A stretch of 64,000 nt of DNA. Source: Bacillota bacterium (GTDB lineage Bacteria > Bacillota > Clostridia > DSM-8532). Of this stretch, positions 1 through 7,870 are shown piece after piece. A model generated the notes under the pieces. It did no database searches and had not been told where the DNA came from. It saw only the letters and a list, made by a program, of their open reading frames with translations. The DNA lies in NCBI GenBank assembly GCA_023415205.1, contig JAEZLR010000022.1, positions 1-64,000 on the forward strand, in the 5' to 3' direction. Position 1 is the stretch's first letter. Every line of letters starts with the position of its first letter. A program made the position numbers and the translations under genes.

Positions 1-1
1 C

Positions 2-30
2 TTGTTAAAAGAACAAATGTTTGGTATAAT
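2..30 (+). promoter_or_regulatory. Sigma-A promoter with SOS (LexA) box in the spacer
   Basis: A TTGTTA -35 (2-7) and a perfect TATAAT -10 (25-30) are separated by 17 bp. Inside the spacer at 11-22 lies GAACAAATGTTT, one base off the Gram-positive LexA consensus GAAC-N4-GTTC. Repressor binding here would block polymerase. The first gene downstream is the recombinase at 194, after a leader with a GGGAG/CTCCC hairpin (about 70-105) and a second inverted repeat (CACAGGAGG near 119, CCTCCTGTG near 166). LexA control is an inference from the match. Confidence 0.6.
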
Positions 31-193
31 TTAGGCAAGGTCTTTGCTATAAATATTTGCATATAGCAAAGGGAGCCTCCGGCTGCAACCAGAGAACTCC
101 CTCACACAGACCCCTACACAGGAGGGGAATGCTGTGTTTTTGCATCTTCATTATATCATTCTGCCTCCTGTGCATCAATAGGAGGCATTTCCA

Positions 194-1183
194 ATGAAAG
201 AGGAACTTATTATCAAGGTGCTTGATAGAGCATCATCTTTCCTATCCCCCGAGTTAGTGAAGCAGCTTAGGCTAATTCTTGATGAAGAACTTTACCACAT
301 CACGGTCACATCAGAATGTACGGCTTTAGTAGTAACAGAAAACATGCCAAGCAAGGTAATGCTATTTCTGGCAGCCAAAAAGCTTGATGGTATGAGCATC
401 AATACCATTAAGAATTACTCCATCATTTTAAGGCGATTTTGCAATAGGGTGCATAAGGACATTGAGCAAATCAATTCTATGGACATCAGGATGTTCTTGG
501 CATCCAGGAGCAAGGACGGACTTAAAAACAGTTCTATGGCAGCAACTATTGCGGCTCTTAAATCATTTTTCTCGTGGCTTGAAAATGAAGAATACATAGT
601 CAAATCACCCATGCGAAAGATCAAGAATATCAAGGTTGAAAAGCGACTCAGGAAGGCTTTGACACGCGAAGAGTTAGAAATGCTCAGAGATGCTACTAAA
701 ACATTGAGAGAAAAAGCTTTAGTTGAGTTTTTCTATTCTGCCGGTTGCCGCCTTGATGAAGCCTATAAGTTAAACATCACTGATATTGATTGGATTAATG
801 GAAAGACCATGGTTATCGGTAAAGGTAACAAAGAGCGGCCGGTATTTTTAAACGCAAGATGCCAATTACATATAAAAAAATATTTACAATCGCGTAAAGA
901 TTATTGTGAAGCTCTATTTGTTGGCGAGAGATTTCCGCACGGACGGCTAGGAAGAAGAGCAATTGAAAAGGCTTTTTCTGAACTCGGGTTGAGGGCAGGG
1001 ATAGCGAAGCGTGTATATCCCCACCTACTAAGGCACACCACCGCAACCAATATGCTACAGGGTGGAGCAACATTATCAGAAGTTCAAAACTATCTAGGTC
1101 ATGACAGCCCGGCCACAACTCAGGTTTATACACAAGTGAGCACAGACGCTATCAAACAGAGCCACATTAAACATGTTGTTTAG
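194..1183 (+). CDS. Tyrosine recombinase (XerC/D-like phage integrase)
   Basis: This 329-residue protein has an N-terminal SAM-like core-binding domain (about 45-140) and a C-terminal catalytic domain. All catalytic elements are visible: Arg in SAGCRLDE, Lys in GKGNKER, HLLRH, then LGH with the nucleophilic Tyr in TTQVYTQ. It would cut and rejoin DNA at short core sites. An AGGAGG ribosome binding site at 180-185 supports the ATG. The gene lies upstream of holin and endolysin genes and within 2.9 kb of a tRNA-Leu attachment-site half, so it probably mobilises this prophage. A housekeeping Xer role is less likely. A possible SOS promoter lies upstream. Confidence 0.88.
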   Translation: MKEELIIKVLDRASSFLSPELVKQLRLILDEELYHITVTSECTALVVTENMPSKVMLFLAAKKLDGMSINTIKNYSIILRRFCNRVHKDIEQINSMDIRMFLASRSKDGLKNSSMAATIAALKSFFSWLENEEYIVKSPMRKIKNIKVEKRLRKALTREELEMLRDATKTLREKALVEFFYSAGCRLDEAYKLNITDIDWINGKTMVIGKGNKERPVFLNARCQLHIKKYLQSRKDYCEALFVGERFPHGRLGRRAIEKAFSELGLRAGIAKRVYPHLLRHTTATNMLQGGATLSEVQNYLGHDSPATTQVYTQVSTDAIKQSHIKHVV

Positions 1184-1233
1184 AGGACGGATTAAACCGC
1201 CCTCTTTTATTTTAAAAGAAAGGACTGAGGGAA

Positions 1234-1671
1234 ATGGGAAATAGTATACCTGCATTTAAACCCACAATTTTAACCGTGCTCGGTGCCATTGGGGGCATCA
1301 TATCATCACTTTTCGGAGGGTGGGATGCCGCATTGGTCACATTGGTAATCTTTATGGCCATTGATTACTTATCCGGGCTTATCGTAGCTGGTGTCTTTAA
1401 AAAGAGCAAAAAGACCGAGACAGGAGGCCTACAATCCCGTGCCGGATGGATAGGGCTGTGCCGTAAGGGTGCTACTCTGGCCGTCGTCCTGATAGCCGTC
1501 AGGCTTGATATGGCCATGGGTACAACCATTATACGGGACGGCGTGGTGATAGCATATACGGTCAACGAGGCTATAAGCATTACTGAGAATTTAGGGCTTA
1601 TGGGCGTGCCGATACCAGCAGTCATTCAAAAGGCGATAGACATGCTCCAAAAGAAGGGTGAGGGGAAATGA
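1234..1671 (+). CDS. Phage holin (toxin-secretion/lysis holin family)
   Basis: This small membrane protein has three hydrophobic segments (about residues 9-27, 32-53 and 78-95) and a central FMAIDYLSGLIVAG motif, followed by a basic KKSKKTETGG loop and SRAGWIGLCRKG. This is the pattern of the phage_holin_4 family. Holins form membrane lesions that release or activate the endolysin at the end of the lytic cycle. The stop codon overlaps the endolysin start (ATGA at 1668-1671), so the two are translationally coupled. The family call is firm from motif and context; actual lytic activity is inferred. Confidence 0.85.
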   Translation: MGNSIPAFKPTILTVLGAIGGIISSLFGGWDAALVTLVIFMAIDYLSGLIVAGVFKKSKKTETGGLQSRAGWIGLCRKGATLAVVLIAVRLDMAMGTTIIRDGVVIAYTVNEAISITENLGLMGVPIPAVIQKAIDMLQKKGEGK

Positions 1672-2378
1672 AGATCATCCCAGGCAAATACAAAGAGGAA
1701 CCAAACTGGCAGAAGTGGATTAAATTCCGCTATGCCCATGGTAGCCAATTGAGCGTTGTTTTCCTCCGCAGGCTGGCGGCCTTGGCCCGTGACATGGGTA
1801 AAGCCATGGAATACACCTATGGCTACAGGCCTATAGAGGAAACTCAACGGCTTTATGCCGCAGACGTCATGAAGTACGGCAAACCCTCCGGGAAAGTTGC
1901 CCTCCCTGGGCATAGCTGGCATGAACACGGTCTAGCTGTCGATTTAAGTGGTGCATTTTGGGAAAGTCTCTCCAATACCATGTGGGTTCCCAAAAGCCGC
2001 CTAAAGCAAAATTTAAATACCTACGGGTTAATGTTACCACTCAATAAGGTTGACAGCCCTAGCGTGGTGGAATGGTGGCACATACAGCCAATAGAAACTA
2101 ATGGGGTATCGGGAAGCTTGAGGGCTTCCTTTTTAGATCCCGATGACGAAGTATACGGAAAGGATGATACCATGGATGTTAAGGCGTTTCAGAAAGCTTT
2201 CGGGCTTGTTGCTGATGGCATAGCGGGGCCCAAGACCAAGGCAAAGGCGGTAGAGGTTTACCCTTTAATCCAGACCATTTTACAAATACCCGATGCGGTA
2301 AAGTTAAAAACTGAAAACGATCAGTTGAAGAACGATATGCGCATTATCAATGGCGCCGCCGTAAAGTGGATTAAGTAA
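1668..2378 (+). CDS. Endolysin: M15-family peptidase with peptidoglycan-binding tail
   Basis: In this 236-residue protein, the N-terminal 150 residues match the L-alanyl-D-glutamate/VanY-like M15 peptidase fold. The zinc-site signatures are visible as SWHEHGLAVDLS and VVEWWHIQP. Residues about 165-200 (DVKAFQKAFGLVADGIAGPKT) form a peptidoglycan-binding repeat of the PG_binding_1 type. A polar helix with a short tail closes the protein. It cleaves peptide cross-bridges of the host wall after the holin permeabilises the membrane. It overlaps the holin stop and is followed by a strong terminator, so holin and endolysin make one lysis unit. No signal peptide is seen, as expected for holin-dependent release. 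Confidence 0.87.
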   Translation: MKIIPGKYKEEPNWQKWIKFRYAHGSQLSVVFLRRLAALARDMGKAMEYTYGYRPIEETQRLYAADVMKYGKPSGKVALPGHSWHEHGLAVDLSGAFWESLSNTMWVPKSRLKQNLNTYGLMLPLNKVDSPSVVEWWHIQPIETNGVSGSLRASFLDPDDEVYGKDDTMDVKAFQKAFGLVADGIAGPKTKAKAVEVYPLIQTILQIPDAVKLKTENDQLKNDMRIINGAAVKWIK

Positions 2379-2382
2379 GCAA

Positions 2383-2411
2383 AACCCCCGGTTAACGCCG
2401 GGGGTTCTTTT
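2383..2411 (+). terminator. Rho-independent terminator of the lysis module
   Basis: AACCCCCGG (2383-2391) pairs with CCGGGGGTT (2398-2406), followed by a short T-rich tract. It lies directly behind the endolysin stop. Confidence 0.88.
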
Positions 2412-2468
2412 CATTTATAAGTCTTTGAATGATGTTTATCAGATCGCATCGGAAAACACCGGGCATTT

Positions 2469-2515
2469 ATTATACATCATGGCAAGTTGTGATAATATAA
2501 CCCATGATGTATAAT
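2469..2515 (+). promoter_or_regulatory. Perfect 14-bp inverted repeat, putative operator
   Basis: ATTATACATCATGG (2469-2482) is repeated as its exact reverse complement at 2502-2515. The 19-bp centre contains an AT-rich, -10-like GATAATATAA. The next ATG is 25 bp downstream at 2541. A regulator-binding site or an RNA hairpin in the leader of the PH-domain gene are both possible. Confidence 0.5.
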
Positions 2516-2540
2516 TATGGGAAAAACATGAGGTGCTGAT

Positions 2541-2918
2541 ATGATTGATTTTACAAACGGATCATTTGTTAAGCTAAGACCAGATGATATTAATAATGTA
2601 CAAAAAATTAAAGAAGCAATGTTGATAGATGGTGAAGAGATATTCGCAGCATTTATCGGGATACGCGATCGAGTTATTTTTACCACAAAAAGAGTAATTT
2701 CTGTAAATGTACAGGGCTTAACTGGCAAGAAAAAGGACTTTACATCATTGCCGTACTCAAAAATTCAGGCATTTTCTATAGAAACCGCAGGCACACTTGA
2801 TCTTGACTGTGAGTTAGATATATTTTTTAGCGGTATAGGTAAAGTTCGGTTTGAGTTTGTAAGTGGGTTTGATATTATAGGGTTAAGTAAGCTAATAGGC
2901 AAATATGTCCTTGAGTAA
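2541..2918 (+). CDS. Bacterial PH-domain protein (hypothetical)
   Basis: This 125-residue cytoplasmic protein has no membrane segment. The pattern EEIFAAFIGIRDRVIFTTKRVISVNVQG...SLPYSKIQAFSIETAG is typical of bacterial PH domains (bPH_1/YdhH-like): successive beta strands, with the I-x-x-TTKRVI strand and a closing C-terminal helix. A GAGGTG site precedes the ATG. Its function is unknown; such proteins are scattered in mobile DNA and cell-envelope operons. It is the last gene before the tRNA-Leu attachment site, so it is probably a cargo gene at the prophage end. A perfect inverted repeat sits directly upstream and may control it. Confidence 0.65.
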   Translation: MIDFTNGSFVKLRPDDINNVQKIKEAMLIDGEEIFAAFIGIRDRVIFTTKRVISVNVQGLTGKKKDFTSLPYSKIQAFSIETAGTLDLDCELDIFFSGIGKVRFEFVSGFDIIGLSKLIGKYVLE

Positions 2919-3071
2919 AATCTTGGTATTATCGTTGTCTACTATTTGTCTACTATTTCATCTATAATTAAGCAAATTCATGATTTTCAGTATAAAACCA
3001 AAAACCTTGTGAACAGCATTAATAGATATTTCGCGTTATTCATATACTTTGTTTGATCAGATAAAATTTAA

Positions 3072-3128
3072 ACTTAAAATCCGTCGGACTAACCCTCCGT
3101 ACCGGTTCGACTCCGGTCTCGAGCACCA
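3072..3128 (+). other. Partial tRNA-Leu(UAA), 3' half: prophage attachment site
   Basis: From CTTAAAA (anticodon loop with TAA, 3073-3079) onward, the sequence folds as the rest of a tRNA-Leu. It has a long variable arm CGGA-N7-TCCG (3085-3099), a T arm ACCGG-TTCGACT-CCGGT (3101-3117), acceptor strand CTCGAGC, discriminator A, and CCA (3126-3128). No partner 5' half (GCTCGAG acceptor, D arm) occurs upstream; the homology starts at the anticodon loop. Tyrosine integrases commonly recombine there, which leaves the displaced 3' half and its terminator at the far end of the element. The intact copy should lie left of the window. Confidence 0.8.
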
Positions 3129-3166
3129 AAAAAACCCCGATAGCAATGAGCTTTCGGGGTTTTTTG
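3129..3166 (+). terminator. Terminator of the displaced tRNA-Leu
   Basis: AAAAACCCCGA (3130-3140) pairs with TCGGGGTTTTT (3154-3164), followed by T-rich sequence. It abuts the tRNA CCA end, so it is probably the original terminator of the tRNA gene. Confidence 0.85.
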
Positions 3167-3174
3167 ATTTTTTG

Positions 3175-3289
3175 GCTCGGCTTCTTCGTCTAGTAACTTA
3201 TTTAGTGTTTCTTCTACTGTTCCGCGTACTAATTGGCTGAGTTGCCCCTTTATGGCTTCCTCATAAGGTGGTATAATGTTCTCAGACAT
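3175..3289 (-). pseudogene. IS256 transposase N-terminal fragment
   Basis: The first 38 residues (MSENIIPPYEEAIKGQLSQL, then VRGTVEETLNKLLDEEAE) match the conserved start of IS256-family (Mutator-like) transposases. After this the frame runs into the tRNA-Leu terminator region and the catalytic DDE domain is absent, so no transposase can be made. A GGAGG ribosome binding site survives upstream of the start. The remnant lies immediately outside the prophage end, so a deletion or the phage insertion may have removed the rest. Confidence 0.7.
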
Positions 3290-3375
3290 TTGGACATCCT
3301 CCTTGGTGTATTTGGTTTTTCAGCAATTCTAATTTACACCTGTGGATGTCCTTTTGCAATTGTGCACAATATATT
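3175..3375 (-). mobile_element. Truncated IS256-family insertion sequence, one end only
   Basis: The start of a transposase on the minus strand (3289 downward) joins to a candidate terminal repeat near 3344-3372 (GGATGTCCTTTTGCAATTGTG, 3352 region). That repeat resembles IS256-family ends, which contain a GTCC...AATTGTG core. The element body is lost after about 40 codons, and the breakpoint abuts the tRNA-Leu terminator. The region 3376-3540 holds no recognisable gene. Confidence 0.55.
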
Positions 3376-3540
3376 TTACTTTATCTGCTCGCCTATGCAA
3401 CCGAGGCTGGCCTGATATAACTTTACCAGCTGATTGGCAGTTAACAACGATTAAGCAGGCAGATTCACTACTGCAAATTATTGATTTCCAGGTACTTTTA
3501 TATAGAACAAATTAGCTGCAAGCAGAAAGGATAATGTGTT

Positions 3541-4419
3541 ATGAAGAACCTACTTAATGCTGTTATTATAGTAGCTTTAATAAGTTTTTTATTGGTCGGT
3601 TGTGCCAAGAAGACAGTTTCGCCAGCGACTCAACCTAATCTTGACAGTTCCCCCGAAAAGATAGAACTTACAAGTATAGTCCCTGAGCCAGATCAGAATA
3701 AACAAATGCAAGAAGAAGATTTTGTTAGTTCAATCATGCAAGCAATTAATCAAAACCAAGCATCTATTCTCATTGATAATTATGATAGTATCTACGGAGA
3801 AGTTACTCAAGATCAGATAGATGCATTACCAGGAGGATTGGATTTATATCATAAATATTTAAAAGGTGAAAAGCTTGTTAAGTATGAGTTTCAAAAAATA
3901 GTTGGAGTATCATATGATACTCCGAATACCACGGGTAAGCAGTATGTTTTTACAAGCGAAACTGGCATAACAAGAGATATTATCATCAAATGTTATGAGA
4001 ATGGAAATATTATTTATAAGTACAATGATCCATTGCTTTTTTATGGGGCTGAAACAGTTAATCGTGCTGAAGCATACCTTAATGCGATTCAGGAAGAAGA
4101 TATTCAGTATTTATATGATTACATCAAAATGGCCTATGAAGATGGCGAGTCAAGCTCCTATACTGATCCAAATCATAATAAAAATTACGTTGCCCTAGCA
4201 AAGAAAACAATTGAAAACTATAAGAATAACTTTATGCTAGAAACTATGAAATATAACATGAGCGGTAAAATATCTGAGGCTTGCAATTCGTCCATAGATA
4301 TTGAATTCATAATATCTGGTCTATCTCCAGGGGAAAAGGCTATTGAGCATAAAATAAATGGTATATTTGAATTTCCGATGTGGAGTGTTAATGACTCATG
4401 GTTTGGTAACAACAATTGA
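3541..4419 (+). CDS. Putative lipoprotein, function unknown
   Basis: This 292-residue protein starts with a lipoprotein signal: MKNLL, a hydrophobic stretch, and the lipobox LLVG-C at residues 18-22. A Ser/Pro/Thr-rich linker follows. The mature part is acidic and soluble, rich in Tyr and Asn (EEDIQYLYDYIKMAYED, DPNHNKNYVALAKKTIENYKNNF), and resembles the DUF-type extracytoplasmic domains common in clostridial lipoproteins. No catalytic motif is recognised. Likely location is the outer face of the membrane. The gene stands alone between prophage debris and the DUF898-like gene. Low GC and the position next to mobile DNA allow recent acquisition. Confidence 0.7.
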   Translation: MKNLLNAVIIVALISFLLVGCAKKTVSPATQPNLDSSPEKIELTSIVPEPDQNKQMQEEDFVSSIMQAINQNQASILIDNYDSIYGEVTQDQIDALPGGLDLYHKYLKGEKLVKYEFQKIVGVSYDTPNTTGKQYVFTSETGITRDIIIKCYENGNIIYKYNDPLLFYGAETVNRAEAYLNAIQEEDIQYLYDYIKMAYEDGESSSYTDPNHNKNYVALAKKTIENYKNNFMLETMKYNMSGKISEACNSSIDIEFIISGLSPGEKAIEHKINGIFEFPMWSVNDSWFGNNN

Positions 4420-4502
4420 GTCCGGAATAAAAATACAGTAATACTCTTGATGGTACCCTCAATTTATGCAAATTATTAAGTTATAGCAATAAATAAAAAA
4501 TG

Positions 4503-4531
4503 TAGAAAATAGCAACAATTTGTAATATAAT
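4503..4531 (+). promoter_or_regulatory. Probable promoter of the DUF898-like gene
   Basis: A perfect TATAAT (4526-4531) has a weak TAGAAA -35 (4503-4508) at 17 bp spacing, 31 bp ahead of the start codon. Confidence 0.5.
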
Positions 4532-4562
4532 AGGGGCAAATTACTAAGTGGAGGTATACGCC

Positions 4563-4910
4563 ATGGAAAATGTTACTTTCAATGTGAATGTTAATCAAGG
4601 ATCTTCAGGTCAATCTTATTTCGATGGAGGGTTATTTCAGTTAATAGGATGGGGCATCCTTGGAGCACTCGTTACAATGTTCACTTTTGGCATTTGCTAT
4701 CCTTGGGCCCTTTGCATGATTTATGGTTGGAAAATTAATCACACTGTTATTGAAGGTCGCAGATTAAAATTTACCGGTTCTGCGGTTAGTCTCTTTGGGA
4801 ATTGGATAAAATGGCTTTTATTGAGTATTATTACCTTTGGTATTTATTCTTTCTGGGTGGGCATTGCTTTAGAAAAATGGAAAGTAAAAAATACGACATT
4901 TGCTAATTAA
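4563..4910 (+). CDS. Small DUF898-like membrane protein
   Basis: This 115-residue protein begins at ATG 4563; the GTG at 4548 lies in the ribosome binding site itself (GTGGAGG), so the later start is preferred. It has two long hydrophobic segments, LFQLIGWGILGALVTMFTFGICYPWALCMIYGW and WIKWLLLSIITFGIYSFWVGIALEKW. Each ends in the FGICYPW/FGIYSFW motif that recurs in DUF898 (YjgN-like) proteins, and it closes with WKVKNTTF. It is likely an integral membrane protein. No biochemical role is known for such short forms. Confidence 0.65.
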   Translation: MENVTFNVNVNQGSSGQSYFDGGLFQLIGWGILGALVTMFTFGICYPWALCMIYGWKINHTVIEGRRLKFTGSAVSLFGNWIKWLLLSIITFGIYSFWVGIALEKWKVKNTTFAN

Positions 4911-4935
4911 GCAATAATAAATCCCCTTTCTGTTG

Positions 4936-5095
4936 AATTGCGCCCCTTTAGATGGACAGTATGATGTACTGAAAAAACTAAAGGGGTGTTTCTATGCCGA
5001 GCAGAGTACCAAACATTCGTCTAGTAAAGGTAAAAACTGAAGGGCCTGCCACCCGTTCTTTACAGAAAGCAAGCCCTTATGATTGCTTAACTTAA
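4936..5095 (+). mobile_element. Possible insertion-sequence remnant
   Basis: A 9-bp inverted repeat (CCCCTTTAG at 4943-4951, CTAAAGGGG at 4978-4986) precedes a short ORF (4994-5095, 33 residues, starting MPSRVPNIRLVKVKTEG). The ORF's second half contains a hairpin (AAGGGC near 5040, GCCCTT near 5075). The layout resembles the 5' end of an IS transposase gene that has lost its body. The family is not identified. The rest of the 430-bp gap to nrdJ holds only the nrdJ promoter. Confidence 0.25.
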
Positions 5096-5213
5096 AATAT
5101 TAGTCTAACTTCTTGGGATTATTTCAAAGCTTTCAGGGTTTTTATTTTATCTTCGAATTTACAGTTTTTATCCATCCCTTATGATAAATTGAAGTAATGT
5201 CAAAGGTAGAGTA

Positions 5214-5242
5214 TTGAAATACATGTTAAGGGTATATATAAT
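5214..5242 (+). promoter_or_regulatory. Promoter of nrdJ
   Basis: TTGAAA (5214-5219) and TATAAT (5237-5242) have 17-bp spacing. Downstream, TACATATTGTTG (5252) and TACAATATATATTA (5281) loosely resemble paired NrdR boxes about 30 bp apart, which would repress nrd genes when dATP is high. The NrdR reading is tentative. No cobalamin riboswitch was seen. Confidence 0.6.
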
Positions 5243-5342
5243 AGAATACGCTACATATTGTTGTTAGATTAATTTGGACATACAATATATATTATTTTAG
5301 TAAACGCCCAAGATAAAAGATTTACATAACGGAGGATAAACC

Positions 5343-7676
5343 ATGCTGTTAAGCGAGAATGCCACCAAAGTCCTTGAGAAGAGATACTTGATCCGAGATA
5401 AGGAAGGGAATGTTCTGGAGAGCCCCGAGGAGATGTTCAGAAGGGTTGCAAAAACAGTAGCCGCCGCCGACAGGGACTTTGTTTCGGAAGATGAGCTTAA
5501 GTCTATTGAGCAGAGCTTCTATGACATGATGACAAATCTGGAATTCTTACCGAATTCACCTACTCTTATGAATGCAGGCAGGCCCTTGGGCCAGCTTTCA
5601 GCCTGCTTTGTCCTCCCTGTGGAGGACAGCATGGAAGGTATCTTTGATAGCGTGAAAAATGCTGCCCTTATTCATAAAAGCGGTGGTGGAACTGGCTTTT
5701 CCTTTAACAGACTCCGTGCCAAGGGATCATCGGTTAACTCCACAGGGGGTGTGGCCAGCGGCCCTGTCAGCTTTATGAAGGTGTTCAATGCCGCAACCGA
5801 GGCGGTAAAGCAGGGCGGAACCCGCCGAGGAGCCAACATGGGAATCCTCAGGGTGGATCATCCTGACATTTTGGAATTTATCTCCTGTAAGCAGGATAAT
5901 GCGGATATTACTAACTTCAACATCAGCGTGGCCCTCACCGAGAGCTTTATGGAAGCTGTGGAGCAGGGGCTGGATTATGATCTGATAGATCCGAAGAGCG
6001 GAGAGAAGCGCGGAAGCCTTAATGCCCGTGACGTCTTTAACAAGATGGTGCAAATGGCCTGGAAGAATGGTGAACCTGGTATTGTCTTTATTGATAGAAT
6101 TAACCGGGACAATGTCACACCGTTGTTGGGTGAGATAGAAAGCACCAATCCCTGTGGGGAGCAACCCCTTTTACCCTATGAGGCCTGTAACTTGGGCTCA
6201 ATTAACCTGAGCGTCATGGTTAAAGAGGGTGAAAATGGCCTTGAGGTCGATTACGACAAGCTTCGTGAGGTGGTTTACAAGGCCGTCCACTTCCTGGACA
6301 ATGTGATAGATGTGAACAACTATCCCCTCCCGGAAATCGATGAAATGACGCGCGGAACCCGAAAAATAGGTCTCGGAGTTATGGGCTGGGCTGACCTTCT
6401 TCTGATGCTGGGCATTCCCTACCATTCAGGTGAGGCTGAAAGACTTGCTGAAGAGGTCATGGGCTTTATTGATTTTGAGTCCAAGCAAAAGAGTGAGGAA
6501 ATCGCCAAAATCAAAGGTGTTTTCCCCCTATATGAGAAGAGCATTTATGCTCAGGCGGGGAGAAGAATAAGAAATGCCACCACCACCACCATAGCCCCCA
6601 CGGGAACATTAAGTATTCTCGCAGGCGTATCCAGTGGTATTGAGCCACTGTTCGCCATATCCTACATTAAGTATGTCATGGATGGAACCGAACTGGTGGA
6701 GGTGAATCCTCACTTTAAAAAGGCCGCTATGGAGGGAGACTTCTATTCCGAGGAGCTTATGAGAACCATCGCTCAGAATGGGTCCCTTCACAATATCACT
6801 CAGGTGCCCGAGGAAATCCGTGAGGTCTTTGTGACCTCCCACGACATTTCTCCCGAGTGGCATGTAAAGATGCAGGCGGCCTTCCAGCATCATACTGACA
6901 ATGCTGTATCCAAGACTGTTAACCTAAGAAATGAAGCTACCCTTGAGGATGTGGCTGAAGCCTTCCAATTGGCTTACCGTACTGGTTGCAAAGGGGTGAC
7001 CATCTACCGTGATGGCAGCCGCGATATGCAGGTTCTGAATATCGGAAGCGTTAAGGGTAAGGAAGAGGCGGTACAGAATAATGTATCTCCAAGCACCCAG
7101 GGCTGTGCGGACTGCGCCGATGCCTGCGAGTTTAGAACCAATATTACTCCAAGACCTCGTCCTGAAATTACCACCGGCTTTACTGAAAAGGTGAAGATTG
7201 GCTGTGGTAACCTCTATGTGACGGTAAATTATGATGAAAATGGTATCTGCGAGGTGTTTACCAACACAGGCCGGGCAGGAGGATGCCCCTCCCAGTCAGA
7301 GGCCACCAGCCGGTTGGTTTCCATAGCCCTACGCTCTGGTATTGATGAGAAGTCCATCGTAGAGCAGCTCAAGGGAATCCGTTGTCCCTCTACCATACGC
7401 CAGAAGGGCCTGAAGGTACTGTCATGTCCCGATGCCATTGGCCGTCTCATCGAGAAGGTCATGAACCATAGGAATGGAAATGGTGAGGCCTTTAAAGCTG
7501 CACCTGCGGTAGCCTCTCCGGCTGTCCCAAAGCCAACTGCCAAGACCTATGATGCTGAGGCCAAAAAAGCTGTAGCGGATGATAAGAACGGTCTATGTCC
7601 CGAATGCGGAAGCAATGTGGAACATGAAGGCGGATGCATGGTTTGCAGAAATTGCGGCTATTCAAAGTGCGGTTAA
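5343..7676 (+). CDS. nrdJ: Adenosylcobalamin-dependent (class II) ribonucleotide reductase
   Basis: This 777-residue enzyme reduces ribonucleotides to deoxyribonucleotides using a B12-generated thiyl radical, independent of oxygen. The ten-stranded barrel has the substrate-site signature NPCGEQPLLPYEACNLGSINLS (near residue 265), the phosphate-binding stretch ATTTTIAPTGTLSILAG, and an early LPNSPTLMNAG segment. The C-terminal part (about 620-715) is a TSCPD domain (GCGNLYVTVN...GRAGGCPSQSEATSRL). The protein ends in a zinc-ribbon-like CPECG-N9-CMVCRNCGYSKCG tail that probably delivers reducing electrons. GGAGG at 5332 sets the start. It is monocistronic, with a hairpin terminator downstream. 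Confidence 0.95.
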   Translation: MLLSENATKVLEKRYLIRDKEGNVLESPEEMFRRVAKTVAAADRDFVSEDELKSIEQSFYDMMTNLEFLPNSPTLMNAGRPLGQLSACFVLPVEDSMEGIFDSVKNAALIHKSGGGTGFSFNRLRAKGSSVNSTGGVASGPVSFMKVFNAATEAVKQGGTRRGANMGILRVDHPDILEFISCKQDNADITNFNISVALTESFMEAVEQGLDYDLIDPKSGEKRGSLNARDVFNKMVQMAWKNGEPGIVFIDRINRDNVTPLLGEIESTNPCGEQPLLPYEACNLGSINLSVMVKEGENGLEVDYDKLREVVYKAVHFLDNVIDVNNYPLPEIDEMTRGTRKIGLGVMGWADLLLMLGIPYHSGEAERLAEEVMGFIDFESKQKSEEIAKIKGVFPLYEKSIYAQAGRRIRNATTTTIAPTGTLSILAGVSSGIEPLFAISYIKYVMDGTELVEVNPHFKKAAMEGDFYSEELMRTIAQNGSLHNITQVPEEIREVFVTSHDISPEWHVKMQAAFQHHTDNAVSKTVNLRNEATLEDVAEAFQLAYRTGCKGVTIYRDGSRDMQVLNIGSVKGKEEAVQNNVSPSTQGCADCADACEFRTNITPRPRPEITTGFTEKVKIGCGNLYVTVNYDENGICEVFTNTGRAGGCPSQSEATSRLVSIALRSGIDEKSIVEQLKGIRCPSTIRQKGLKVLSCPDAIGRLIEKVMNHRNGNGEAFKAAPAVASPAVPKPTAKTYDAEAKKAVADDKNGLCPECGSNVEHEGGCMVCRNCGYSKCG

Positions 7677-7799
7677 AGATTTCATGATATTAATTGTTTG
7701 AGTATTATAGCGCTTACGAATAAATAATAAAGAACGCTACGAGCGAAAAGGCTAATAATAAAAAAGTTTACTACTTAATTCCTTTTGTTTTTGTTGGGG

Positions 7800-7835
7800 G
7801 CAGCATATTTAATGATATGCTGCTTCCCTATTTTA
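7800..7835. terminator. Hairpin terminator between nrdJ and the GH43 gene
   Basis: A perfect 9-bp stem (GCAGCATAT 7800-7808, ATATGCTGC 7815-7823) is followed by TTCCCTATTTTATT. On the other strand it follows the end of the GH43 gene, so it may serve both convergent genes. Confidence 0.6.
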
Positions 7836-7870
7836 TTCTTTGTGCTAGAATGCCGTAATTAAGCAAAGCC

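Noticed and set aside
3049..3240. 63-codon plus-strand frame over the tRNA-Leu fragment
   Set aside because: It reads through the tRNA half and terminator; no ribosome binding site.
5101..5342. Cobalamin riboswitch ahead of the B12-dependent reductase
   Set aside because: Searched by eye for the conserved B12-box and found none; the region has only a promoter and possible NrdR boxes.
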